A stretch of 64,000 nucleotides of DNA, from the NCBI GenBank assembly GCA_001414345.1, contig LLCB01000097.1, positions 62,001 through 126,000 of the forward strand, read 5' to 3'. Each line of letters starts with the position of its first letter. Within the stretch, counting starts at the first letter, position 1. The position numbers and the translations under genes are program-made. Below are positions 1 through 11,176 of this stretch, piece by piece. Origin of the DNA: Hymenoscyphus infarciens. Its lineage: Eukaryota > Ascomycota > Leotiomycetes > Helotiales > Helotiaceae. The notes under the pieces are model-generated. The model was not told the DNA's origin, did not search any database, and saw only the letters and a program-made list of their open reading frames with translations.

Positions 1-969
1 TCCTAGTCTTTGTAGAAGATAATATACTATATAGCTAGTAATTATTTAATATATGCTAGAATAGTATATTAGAGCCTTATAAATAGTACTAAAAGTAAGA
101 AGCGAGGTATAGAAGGTTATATAGTTTAAGTAGAATAGTCTTCTAATTTTCCTACTTTTATTCTATTACTTTTACTTATACTTTTAAAAGCTTTATATCT
201 ACTACCTTATAATACTAAAAATATATTAGAATACTTTAATATTAGTCTTCTAAATACTTAGAAGTCTAGGCTTCTTATCTTAAGAGTTTAAAGCTTAAAG
301 TATACTCTTATTACTTTCTAATAAACCTAGTAAGTGTTCTAGAAAATCATATATCTACGCTTTCTTAAAGGCTAGGTAAACTACTCTTTAATAATAAGAT
401 TAAGAACTGTTTATAAAAAGTAAAGGACTACTTTATAAAAGCTATAGTATAAAGCTCTAATAGCTAGAAGAAGAAATAATAGTTAATTATAGAGTCTAAG
501 AGGAAGTAAGAGGCTACTATAGAACGTTCTACTACTAACTACTCTACTCTTATTATTAAGTAAAAAGAGGATAAATTAGCTATAGTTAAAGAGCGAGCTA
601 TCTAAGAGGAAAAGGCTAAGACTAGATAATTCTTCTTTATAAAAGCTTTTAGTAAAACTAAAACAATTAAAGTAAAAGTATATAAGAAGAGATTTATCTC
701 TAATAAGAAAAAGGCTAAAAGTAAGTAGTACTTTTAAATTTAGTATATACTATTAATTAGTATAGGCTTCTTAGCTCCTCCTTTAACTTATAAGACGCTA
801 AAGCCTATCTCTATTACTAAAATCTATATTTAAGTAGCTTTATATATCTATATATATATAACGAGTACTAAGGACTTCTCTACTACTAAGAGTATCTCTA
901 TAATTATATATACTTCTATAGTATAATGTAGTAAGATAGTTAGAGTATAAATTAATAATAACTTTCTGT

Positions 970-2230
970 TTTAGATACCTTACTTATCTACTAGTAACCC
1001 TAAGAATCTATTTAACTTTAAATTAGTACCTTAGAATATATAAGCTAAAAGGTTTACTATTAAGCTCTTAGAGGATATCTACTATATAATCCTTACTCTT
1101 AGTAAGTAGAATCCTATTAATATACTACTTCTTACTAATAAGGTAGAAGACGTCTTTCTAGCTATAAACGTTACTATTAGGAAGAGGAAAGCTAAGTAAT
1201 TAAGTACTATAGATTATAAGGAGGTAGATAACGTATAAGCTCTTATATAATACTTTAATTTACTAAAAGGTCTTACTAATAAAAAATACTATAAAGTATA
1301 CGTAGTATTTAATAGCTATACTAATAATAAGCTCTAATCTTCTAAAAAGAGATAATCTATCGCGCCTTTATAAGATACCTAAGAACTGCTAATTCTACTT
1401 TAACTCTTAGTACTTATTAAGATACCTAATAACGAGTCTATTATACTTAAAGATAACGCTTAAGATAAAAAGAGAGATACTAGGCCTATACTATTACTAA
1501 GAGATAGTACTAGTACTAGAGTAAGTATAATATTAGTAGATGATTTAGAATTAGACAATCTTCTAAAGATATCTACAATTATTACTATATACTTAGAAGA
1601 CTGCTTTATAATTATTACTACTTACTTAAGAGACTACTTTATAATTATTACTACTTATTTAAAAGAGGAAGATAATAGGAATAATAATTCTAAAGATAGT
1701 TTTAAGAGTAATATAAGAAGTAAAGATATAAATATAGATATAGAAGAGGATATTAATAGTAAAGGAGTATTAACCTTAGGCTTATACTTACTGTCGCCTC
1801 TTATAGAGGATAAGAAGAAGGAGAGCTTAATAGTACTTACTAAGTTAAATATGTTAGAGAGAGTAGATAAGGTAGTATAATAATAGGTAGATATAGATAA
1901 GTAAATTATAAAGGATCTTAATACTTAATTATATATAAATATTAATACTACTATTACTAAAGATAAGCTTGAATTAATTAATAAGAAAGAGTAATTAAAA
2001 CTTGATTAAGAGCTTAATAAGAGAGTCTCTAATTTACTCTTACCTACTTCCTTTATACCTATAAATACACTAGTAAGTAAAATAATATCTGCTACTATAA
2101 TTGCTTTTATAAATAGCCTTAATTTAAAAAGAAAGAGAGGAGATACTCTCTCTTAAATAACTCTTATTAATTAACTCCCTTATACTATTAAAAAGGTTAA
2201 GATTATATATAGTAAGTATAATAAGAAGAG
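970..2230 (+). pseudogene. decayed reading frame in the RIP block, family unknown
   Basis: Reading one + strand frame from about 970 to 2230 gives a coherent protein-like sequence with lysine/glutamate-rich and acidic stretches. It is broken only by TAA and TAG in the part I read. That is what RIP makes from CAA/CAG (Gln) and TGG (Trp) codons. The product looks like a hydrophilic gag-like or accessory protein, but no zinc knuckle or enzyme motif is visible and I do not recognise it. Confidence 0.4.
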
Positions 2231-2887
2231 GGATAAGAAGTAAGAGTATATAATAGTAGATACTTTAGGTGTAGATACTAGGAGGATTATCTATAATACT
2301 TTAATTTTATTACTACTTTTTAGTTACTTTTTACTACCTTTACCCCTTCTTTTACTCTCTTTACTAAAGTGCTTAAATAATTATAATTTAAGATTATTTA
2401 AGTACTTTAAGTACTACTTTGCTAATTATATACTAATTACCTAATTAGGCTTAGCGTCTCTTACTTTTAGGTTAAATTATAGCTATAGTTATAGTATTAA
2501 AAGTCTTAATTATCTCTTTTCTTCTTCTATTTATTAGGTACTTATATAACGTTATTATTTATACTAAGTATATATATTACTTTTAATGATTTATAATGTT
2601 TTAAATAATAGATTTAAAGTTATATTACACTTATATTTAGTATAGTACTAGGTAGTATATATTAATAGAAAGTAAGTGTTAAGCGATTATAATATATATA
2701 TATTTAATAGATATATATATACTATATTACCTTCTACTTTCTACCTCTGCTTATACTTAAATTTTATAATTTAAGCCTTATAATTTAAGTATTACGAATT
2801 ATAAATACCTTTACTTTAAGCTTTAAGATTACTAATTTAAGCTTTTTGATTTACGTCTAAATAGCCTCTAAAAAATCTACGTTTATT

Positions 2888-2993
2888 GATTTACGATTTG
2901 CGATTTACGATTTAGCTCTAAAGAGCTATATACTTAAAAATCTAAGCTTTACGATTTACGATTTACGATTTACGATTTACTATTTACGATTTA
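2888..2993. repeat. 7-bp tandem repeat TTTACGA at block edge
   Basis: A clean array of the unit TTTACGA runs from 2948 to 2993 (six units, one carrying TTTACTA, plus a partial unit). A shorter degenerate group lies at 2888-2914. More diverged versions (ttaag/ttacg words) extend leftward to about 2770. The array sits exactly at the join between RIP-degraded DNA and ordinary sequence. Confidence 0.8.
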
Positions 2994-3020
2994 GTCAATC
3001 CGACTTTTTAGTGTATTTAG

Positions 3021-3911
3021 GATGCCGTAGCGGCGGAGATCACAGCTTTAAAGACGAAGATTCACGACCTAGGTATGGAGAACTCAAATTTAGCAAACAA
3101 GAACTTAGAGTTAGAAGACAAGTGTGCTACGTTAAAGAAGTATAGTTAGTACATCGAAGAAGAAAACAGGGATCTAAAGGGGGATATTATATATAAGGAA
3201 GAGGAGATAACAGCTTTAGAGGGAAACCCAGCTTCAAGTTTTAACCAGTACTACAAGATCCTAGAGGAGAAAAACGAGTATTTAAGGGGGGAGCTCGCAG
3301 TCGCGATAGAAGATTGTAACAGTCTCCACAAAAAGCTTTCGACATTACGGAAAGACAATATGTACTTGCCAGAAGTCGTAGATGATTTTGGTTCCTCGAG
3401 AAAAGAAACAAGTTCGTTTCCAAGTCTCACCTATAAAATGTCGAAGCTCAAAAAGACCCTTACACTTCACAAACCCTTAGTTAAAATTGCAATTTCCATA
3501 CGCCCATGATCCTTCGCAGAAAACAAAGTCAAATTGCTCTCATCTTCTCCCAAAGAATTAGACCAGAAGATGGTCGACAGAGGCAACCGAAGTGCCCTCT
3601 GCGGTGACATTTTAGCAGACACTGCAATCAACGCACTAGGCTACTTTAAAGCTGAAGATATAAGTATTTTAAGCAAGATTTATAATGGCGTTAATCTTTC
3701 TGCTATTGCAGGTTTGTTATTTACTCCTTCAATAGACCCAGTAGAGACAGATATAAGAAATTCGATAGCCACTATAATCACTTTATATCAGCGATGCAAC
3801 GGTGGTCCAAATCACCACTCTACATGTCTATTAAAAGAAGGCCACGGGAAGTTCTATAAGCGCGCAAACAATGGTCTCAAAGTTCTTAGAGAATATAAGC
3901 TAAAAGGATAG
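3021..3911 (+). pseudogene. coiled-coil family relic, two in-frame stops
   Basis: One + strand frame is continuous from 3021 to the terminal stop at 3911, broken by a TAG at 3147-3149 and a TGA at 3507-3509. The first ~150 codons are heptad-rich coiled coil (Glu/Lys/Leu). They are followed by a PLVKIA segment and then GNRSALCGDILADTAI. These match, in order, the PLFKLA and GNKAAHRPNIEVDAALI segments of the gene at 8398, so this is a paralogue. The 5' end is lost where the frame meets a TAG at 3018-3020 and the 7-bp repeat. Both internal stops could arise by single C-to-T changes (CAG to TAG, CGA to TGA). I infer RIP leaking out of the neighbouring block. An alternative is an expressed shorter protein from within 3534-3911. 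Confidence 0.7.
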
Positions 3912-5777
3912 TCATTGGACATCTCAGTTAGCAGGAAATATATCGCGACCAGATTGAAGCAGATGCAATCGATATAACAGTACTTCGCAAAAAACAAAAG
4001 TGAAAGAAGGTTAGGAAATAGCCGTAGAACGATTGTAAACTTCAATACAGATCATGTAATAATACCAGTGGGATTCTTACTAAGGGTTTTTTAAGTTACG
4101 TCTTGCGCCGGAGAAGTCAAAGATTATTGTTTGTAGTTCGTGCTTCATATGGATCAGACAGGTACTTGTAGAGATTTGAGCGCAAATGAACATGATACTA
4201 TGTTAGCAATTCAATCTAAGAAAGCCTTTAATGTATTTTGCTACTTTTTGCGCCAGCCATCTCCTGAGTTAGACCAATTAACTACAGTATAGCGAAACTC
4301 ACCTTCTAATTCCACCATACTTGAGTGGAGGTAAGTTTGGGTTGGAGAAACATGGACGCGAGGGTTTATAAGTGGGAAGATCGATTCGGTTTCAGGATTA
4401 TCTTGTTCACCAGCTATTATAATTGTCAAGTCACTGTCTTTCTACTCTATGAAAACAATTTGTTTTTCAACGCAGAAATATCATAATACATATCACAAAG
4501 TTTATGAAGAATAATAGTTGCACAATTTTTTTAAATATATACTCGGATATAGGACGAGCTCTCTTCAAAATTGACCTCGTATGAATCGGTGCATATTCCT
4601 TAACATGGTCCCAAATCGCTTGTCTTGGTGCACATTTTAGTTTCCATCTTAGGGAGGGCTGGAAGTAGCGTTTCAGTGGTAATATTAAAAGATGTGCATA
4701 GAGATATAAGAAGTTACACCTCTTGTGGTCCATATAATTTTTCGGTGGCGCATATCCTTTGAGTATATGCTTGGAGAATTACTAGAGGAATATACATCAT
4801 ATTAAAAAGTGTAGGTCAAACACTGGTGCACAACTTGAAAAGGGTATACATTTATATATATTAAGGCATCGATTTTGATGGTGTATATCTATGATATACC
4901 CGAGCTAAACAGCCCCTTAGAGAAACAACCCTCACTTTCTTCTAAGAAATAGACTATTCTAAGCCAGTTAAAAAACATAGTAAATAGTATACTTTTACTA
5001 GACTAGTTTCTTCTAGAGAGAAAAAAAGAATAAAGAGATAGGCCTTAATTTCTTGTAATTATTTAGAATCCTACAAAACATATCCATAAACAAACACCCC
5101 TGACTCTTTTTGGGTTCACAACAACTCACTTGCCACACAAAAAGCCAGATAGAATTCATTAAAATTGCTGGAAAGACATTAAACGTTTACCATGAAAACT
5201 CAAGTAACTCTGAAAAGGCCTCTCACTACAACTATAATATATCCCAGCGATCACCGTGACGAAGATTCCAACAATTTGCAGCATACCTGGAACTGCAAAC
5301 GAAAAACCGCTCCCAACAAAATAAACCCAACGAAGCCACTTAAATCTGTGGAGACACAGCGTCAATGCCTCATTTTCTGTGAAACCAAGTGACAGGCTTT
5401 TTCCCATCCTGCAAGCGGAAGTCAATACTTATGGTTTATACCTAGCTCCTTGTTCAACCTTTGAAGGTGATTGTCCCAACTATCTAAGTTAATTTCAAAT
5501 TGCCTCAGGTCTTTAGGATAACTATTAAAGAGATGAAAGAAAATGCCATGCCATGCCATGCCAAAACTAAATTTTCACATATTTCTGATACATCACCAGT
5601 GGCGGTGGCCAGTGAATCAGTCTGTCGACGTAATTGTCCCCCTCTCGGCTGCCTTATTGCTGCCTTACGACCGACCACCAAGGCTCCCACCCCAAACTTT
5701 TCAAGCGCAGGAAGCAAAGTGCATCCTCTCTCTACTAACCTCTCAATCCCATCCGATCTCTAGCTACTGCAGCCACA
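3912..5777. other. intergenic stretch, no convincing gene
   Basis: Ordinary base composition with only short open frames. Two - strand frames (4241-4429 and 4467-4733, 62 and 88 codons) have protein-like composition and could be scraps of a decayed gene, but I recognise neither. Frames at 5159-5425 on both strands overlap each other and cannot both be real. A short ATGCC tandem (5548-5562) lies 210 bp upstream of the next start codon. Confidence 0.5.
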
Positions 5778-7662
5778 ATGGGTTCAGGTCGTGCCGGCAA
5801 AAACAAGAGCGAAGTCCAGCGTCTGAAAGATATGGTTCGCGAACTTAGAGTTGAGAACGAGGAGCACGCCCAAAAGAAGAAGGATCTCAAGGAAAAATGC
5901 GACGCGTTACGCCTTGAAAGACACCTTTTGGAAGTGAAGATCTTGGAACTGGAAGCGTCGAAGCACGGTCGTGAGGAGCTTGTTACGGTAAGCCAGCTAC
6001 TCTTTCCTATTGCAGATCCCTCATTGTTTGAGGAGGTTTGGAATAATTAGAGTTTCAATATCTCCATTGTCCAAACCGTCTCAAATGGCACTTTCAACCA
6101 TCCCAACCTTTTCGCACATTCTGACTCTGCGGCAAACAGGATCTTCAGGGAAACTTCGCCAAGGTTGCGCAAAACAACAAGAGTGGCAAAGAGGAAACCG
6201 ACGCTTTGCACTTGGAAAACCGCGAATTGAAAGATACTATTTCGAAAATGGGGGCAAAAGGTGCCAACGAGTGGGCTCAACTGTTGAAAGGAAAGACCGA
6301 GCTTCAGCAGAAGATAGTAGACAACGAGGTACTAACACGGAAGATTGAGGAGTTGGAGGAGAAACTTTCAAACCTGGAACACGATCACCGCCATTACTAT
6401 AACTTGTCGGAGGAACTCAAGAAGTGCAACGACGAGTCAAGCCAGAAGGCCAAGGATTTGGAGGAGAGATCATCGAGCGCCGAACAAAATCACCAATATT
6501 ACTACAGCTTGTCGGAGAAGAACAATCATGAGTTGAGCCGAAAGAACAAGATGTTGGAGGAGAAAGTCTTGCGCTTGGAACAAAACGCGTCTGAGGAACC
6601 CAAGATTGGCAACGATGAGCTGAGCCAGATCAACAAGGAGTTGGAGCAGAAAGTTTTAAGCTTGGAACACCATCACCAATATCGTTCTGACCTGTCCGAG
6701 TGCGAGGAACGCAAGAGAGAAATCGAGGAGCTACGCCAAAAGAACCAGCAGTTGGAGGAGAAGGTTATAACACTGGGAGCCGAGAAACAAGACCTTGAGC
6801 TTACAAAACAACTATGTGAAGAGAGTCAAGAGGGAAAACAGAACAAAATCCGCCAACTGAACCGTCGGCTCGCAGAGCAACAACCGCTAGTCAAGTTGGC
6901 ACTGGATGGTGTGTATTCTCCGATTTATTTTCCCCTCTTTCAGGTTGTTTTAGGAGGATCGAGTCACTACTTCCTCCCTAGACTTCTCACCTCCTCCTCA
7001 CACAACTCTTTTCTCTCCTAATTCCCTTAAACATACTTCTAGAAAGGGCAATACTGACTCCGAGATCATCCGTAGTTCGTCAAAGATTCTGGCAGCATAC
7101 AATGGAAGAGCTCGGCCTGGGCACGGCAGACGATGCCTTGGTTCGTGCAGGGGATGCCGCCGCTAATAGACCTAATTGCCAAGTCGATACTGCTCTCATC
7201 GCACTCGGAAGCCAACAATCACCCCTGGTCTCCAGCCCTTACGGTTTCATTGGTGCAGGAGACTTCACAATGTCGCCCGAGTCATTCGAGATATTGTACG
7301 ACGCTTCTTGCACAAACGGTATGTTCGAGACAGGGCACCATCTTGATATCGAGCTTACAAATATCTTCGCTTATTCGAAGTTATGTTTGGCGAAGTCTCA
7401 TGGTAGACGCGAGTTGGAGGAAATTGCGGAGAGAATTCTTTACCTTGGTCGGAATGTCATATCTGACGGATTTTCGGAGCTTGTTCATTCCGGAATCAAC
7501 ATTTCAGCCGTGGATTGGGATGGCACATGGTTCAAAACCCCGAATGGCTGTGATGCAACAACTTCTGCCGCTTTCGATAAGATCCGAGCTACAATGGTCG
7601 AGTTGAGAGAAACTTTGGAAAGTCTGGCAAGGAAGGCTACGTGGAGCGAGAGTCTTCTTTAA
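5778..7662 (+). CDS. coiled-coil protein with C-terminal GNxAAH-type domain (paralogue A)
   Basis: Three-exon model of 521 aa: 5778-5987, 6140-6908, 7076-7662. The second intron (gtgtgt...cgtag) is supported because joining gat-g to tt-cgt restores LALDVRQRFW, matching LALAIRQRFW in the paralogue at 8398. The first intron (gtaagc...aacag) joins two coiled-coil frames. Residues 1 to about 320 are a long coiled coil with five diverged ~30-37-residue repeats beginning LEEK/LEQK, several carrying a His/Tyr-rich HxYYxLSE patch. The C-terminal ~190 residues hold GDAAANRPN (about residue 352), then TALIAL, FEILYD, IELTNI and VDWDG. No signal peptide or membrane span is seen. Function is unknown; the coiled coil suggests self-association. 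The 152-nt first intron is long and its acceptor is the least certain point, since tgcag at 6015 is an alternative that leads into another frame. Confidence 0.75.
6353..6778 (+). repeat. in-gene coiled-coil repeats
   Basis: Five successive protein units starting with LEEK, LEER, LEEK, LEQK and LEEK occur at irregular 29-37-residue spacing. Units 1, 2 and 4 carry a His/Tyr patch (HDHRHYYNLSE, NHQYYYSLSE, HHHQYRSDLSE). The units are diverged at DNA level, so this is an old internal duplication. Confidence 0.7.
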
Positions 7663-8397
7663 GTAATCTTGCATTTCGGAATCGAAAGTGGTTGTTGGTG
7701 GTGGTTTTGTATGCGTGGGTGGTGCATTGGAGGGGGGGATTCGCTTACATGAATGGCAGTTGGAGTCAAAATTGGTGAAGAACACTATCAATGAGCCAAT
7801 TTTTCACACGGAAGGATAATCTTTGGCTTTGAGAGAAATATTTAGATTGCTTTTACTTACTGCCTCCGGGTGGCTACAAGTTGTTGCAATTTTCGTCACT
7901 GGTTTTATGGACAGACGATATGGTTGGGACAAAAGCTAGCTCCTTTGCAAATTAATTGTTTAATGTACCCTATGTTCTCACCTTGAAGCACAATTGCTAG
8001 TAAACGCAGTCCTTCCAAATTCTTAAACCATAACAGCCCCTCTTCTTGTGCACCACCTTATTCACATTCACTAAATGATCTTTTTCTTTCATTTTCAGTC
8101 ACCCTAAGTCCGAATTAGTTATTGCCGACCCCCTACACCAAAGCACCACCACTAAAAGTTCATATCCACAACCTAACGTGCTCCTCTGAATTGGCAAACC
8201 TCAACCTCGCCATCGCCTTGCCTTGTTTGCTTTTGTTTTGACGCATCCACTGCTGCATCTGCGACCTAAGAACTGTGCTACTACGACGCGTCAATCGGTC
8301 GCGGTCTTCAAAGGTAGGTTGGGTTGAACCCAAGAGTTGATTTCTACACGTCGCTAATCAATAACAGACCCCGTGAACTGTTTCGCACACTTCCAAA
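7663..8397. promoter_or_regulatory. intergenic region with likely 5' UTR intron of the next gene
   Basis: No open frame of note. A 54-bp candidate intron at 8314-8367 (gtaggt donor, gctaatc branch-like site, acag acceptor) lies just upstream of the ATG at 8398, so the downstream transcript probably has a spliced leader. A C-rich, CACC-containing stretch near 8040-8210 may be the promoter proper. Confidence 0.4.
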
Positions 8398-9675
8398 ATG
8401 TCGAACTCCACGAACTCCAACGTCTCTTCCCATCCATCATGTTGCCCCGAAGTCGGTAGACTGCAGCACCAGGTTCGCCTTCTCAATGGCCAAGTCCGTA
8501 ATCTCCAAACGGAAAAACAGTCCTTCGCGAATTCAAGTCTAGATTCAAAGAAAGAGAACGAAAAGCTCCGCGCGGAGAACCGAGATCTAAAGACAAAAGT
8601 TACAGAATTAGAACGGAAGAAACAGTACCACCTCGACAAGAGTCGAAAGGGGCGGAAAGACAACGAGGAATTACGACTTGAAGACAACGAATTAAAAATA
8701 ACGAACACGATCCTAGAGAAGGAGAATCGCAGACTTCAGGACTTGGTACGGACTCTTCGAGGGGAGAAACTAGAACTGAAGAACACACTGGCAATGCTCG
8801 AGCAAGAGTGTTCCCGAAATATCGCAGAACTCGAGAAAGAGAACAAGCAACAGAAAACGGAGCTGGGGAACTACCTAGATACGATGAATATGTACAAGAA
8901 GTTTTATGAAGACTGCAAAGATACACTCTCGATGTATCGGCCGCTATTCAAGCTAGCATTGGCTATCCGGCAGCGATTTTGGCAGGATGCAAAGGAGAGA
9001 CTTGGCTTAGGTGTGGCAAGCAGGGAATTGAAACAAGCGGGAAATAAGGCCGCCCATCGCCCCAACATCGAGGTTGACGCAGCACTCATTCGGCTTCCAC
9101 ATCGGAACTACACATGCTTAGACGTGGATTGGGATGGATCTAGTGAGATGCCGGTTTTCGAAATGACACCAGAACTTTTCGAAAAGCTCTACCTGATTCC
9201 CCCTATGGAAAGCAAGTCAGCGTTTTGGATTGAACTTACCAACATCTTGGCTTTTTGCACAATGGTTGGATCGACCCAACCCACTATTGAAAGGCTTGGT
9301 GGACCTAACTCGGAGCTTCTCGCTATCCACGACCAGATGGATGTCGTCTATCAATTGTACTCTGTTGACCTTCCGGCCACTGGTGCATCACTCAGAGAAT
9401 GGGATGGGAAATGGTACACTACTATCCTTAACAGCACCGCCGACGCTGTCGCTATTTCAAGTCGCTGTAAGAACGAGATGAGTTCGTTGAGAAAGTCTTT
9501 TGAGCGCTTTGCGGGATATTTTAGAGAGCCGGGATCCACGCTTGCAATTTGGAATGAGCTGGATGAGCTTAATGTACTCGACGAACGTGAGCTCGACGGT
9601 GACCATGGAGAGTATACAGACAGCCAACTGGAAGTTGATCAGAAACTTTGGAGGGGCTCGCCAGGTTGTGCATGA
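8398..9675 (+). CDS. coiled-coil protein with C-terminal GNxAAH-type domain (paralogue B)
   Basis: Single-exon frame of 425 aa starting at an ATG in good fungal context (CAAAATG). After a short Ser/Asn/Cys-containing leader, residues ~20-175 are coiled coil (repeated EKEN, ELEKEN and similar heptads). A linker PLFKLALAIRQRFWQ follows, then GNKAAHRPNIEVDAALI starting at residue 215, FEKLY, IELTNILAF and a WDGKWY motif. These landmarks occur in the same order in the gene at 5778, so the two are clear paralogues. The acidic C-terminus (~380-425) is unique to this copy. No catalytic motif or transmembrane segment is recognised. A - strand frame at 8358-8708 is the antisense shadow of the coiled coil. 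Confidence 0.85.
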   Translation: MSNSTNSNVSSHPSCCPEVGRLQHQVRLLNGQVRNLQTEKQSFANSSLDSKKENEKLRAENRDLKTKVTELERKKQYHLDKSRKGRKDNEELRLEDNELKITNTILEKENRRLQDLVRTLRGEKLELKNTLAMLEQECSRNIAELEKENKQQKTELGNYLDTMNMYKKFYEDCKDTLSMYRPLFKLALAIRQRFWQDAKERLGLGVASRELKQAGNKAAHRPNIEVDAALIRLPHRNYTCLDVDWDGSSEMPVFEMTPELFEKLYLIPPMESKSAFWIELTNILAFCTMVGSTQPTIERLGGPNSELLAIHDQMDVVYQLYSVDLPATGASLREWDGKWYTTILNSTADAVAISSRCKNEMSSLRKSFERFAGYFREPGSTLAIWNELDELNVLDERELDGDHGEYTDSQLEVDQKLWRGSPGCA

Positions 9676-11176
9676 GCATTGCGAAAGCTCTAAAGCTCGT
9701 TTTTGTTTTTTTTATCGCGAGTTTTACCAGTGGTGTGTTGCGCACATCTTTTGATAACAGAGATAATTATAAAGTAACTCTTTCTTGAATAGAAATTGTT
9801 GATAATCTCGTGCGACATACATCAGTCAATTGAGCTGGGGCTTTGGGGTAGCAAAAAGACATTATTTAAGGGTAGGGTCGTCAAAGCTGTTTATAGGTCT
9901 ATTCATAAAGTTTCAGAAATTTCAAAAAGGGAACAGCTCAATCCGTACAACACTCCCTTAGCAAAAGTGACCTGAAGACATATGCAGTGCTGTATGTGGT
10001 TATGGCTCCAAATTTGCAATGAAAAGGTATGATAATAAGTTTCTTTATTGAAGAAAGAAACAGATGTTGAAGACGCGTTGTATAATAGCCACAATACCAA
10101 TCTATTGTGATAATAAGAAGCTGGACGTGAGATGTGTCGTCAAAAATTGTGCATGGAATAAAATGTCAGAGGCGCTCACCCTACTAGTAGGTTTTTAAAG
10201 AACTAACATGTTCTCAGGTGTCACGAACTGTTACTACCAAGTTCAACTCAATAGTTTTATGTCCAAGACTGCCATATAAGTAGGTTAATACAGTGAGTGT
10301 AGTAATTGAGAGTAGAAAGTATTAATTCTTGTTTGGTGAGAGAGCTTGAAACTATATATACACAAGGTGACTTCAGTGCGCTGAGCCCTCATAGCTTCAG
10401 GCGACAACGCATGAAAAAACCGTGATAAGGTCATGACACTGGCCATTCTTGTTCTTAAGTAGACATTGAGAAGCAGTTTAGAAGACCTCGTTAGTCTTCA
10501 GTGCTCGTTGGCCTTTAGTGTGATTGGAAAGGGTTGTATTTGAAACCACAGTTGAAGTGCAAAACGTTCCCTTGAGGACACGCAAGGGGCAACAGTTCGA
10601 AATGTAAGGCCTTGAGATACTGCTAAGATTAAAGTCGGCACTTGCTTCAATGGTTCCTCCAGGTTAAAAATGTCAAAAAGGATCCTTCCAAAAGCTCATA
10701 GAAACCAGCATTTTTGGGCAAAGCGCAAAAGAAAACAACCAGCACTACTAGCCACTCTTTGTAGGGCAGAGAAAGCGCTAGCCCAATATTCTAAACTGTT
10801 TCACATGAATATTTGACAAACTTTGGGCATGGCACAAGACTTAACCGAAATTTGGAAAGGGGCACCCAAAACACGTGATGTTAACATCAACGACAACGCC
10901 AGATATTTCAATAAATAAATGATAGAAAAGGGTACTTTCTGATAGGATTCCACGCTGAATTGATTGCTTCATCACTTGGACAGAGTTCAAATTTCGCAAC
11001 CCTCTCTTCAAGATTCTGCTCAAGTAATTTATTGACACTGCGGCCCTTGACAATTTAAATTGAAAGCGCGTACTTGATCTGATAACTATCGACATGATAG
11101 AGAATAATCTCCCCACTACACCTCCAGCTGGGGCAGAACCAAGTACAAAAACACCACCAATGCGACAATTTCCATT
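9676..11176. other. intergenic stretch, nothing recognised
   Basis: 1.5 kb of moderately AT-rich DNA with only short frames on either strand and no repeat or RNA gene that I can recognise. It holds the 3' ends of the + strand gene at 8398 and the - strand gene at 11177, which converge here. Confidence 0.5.

Larger units (their letters stand above)
1..3000. other. AT-rich RIP-degraded block (left)
   Basis: The block is dominated by TA steps with CA and TG dinucleotides nearly absent, and TAA/TAG stops fill every frame. This is the pattern of repeat-induced point mutation (CpA to TpA on both strands), known from Pezizomycotina. AT dinucleotide runs occur near 2690-2730. The block is probably a decayed transposon or several. 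I could not recognise a reverse transcriptase, integrase or transposase core. It ends abruptly near 3000, where base composition returns to normal and the coiled-coil relic begins. Confidence 0.85.

Noticed and set aside
4241..4733. Two - strand genes of 62 and 88 codons
   Set aside because: No family recognised, no joining intron, no start context; noted only as possible scraps.
6016..6348. Exon 2 of paralogue A starting at 6016
   Set aside because: The tgcag acceptor is good, but the frame it opens has no coiled-coil pattern and ends at 6348; the acceptor at 6139 restores the coiled coil.
8358..8708. 116-codon - strand frame
   Set aside because: Antisense to the coiled coil of the gene at 8398; Phe/Ser/Arg-rich composition is a by-product.
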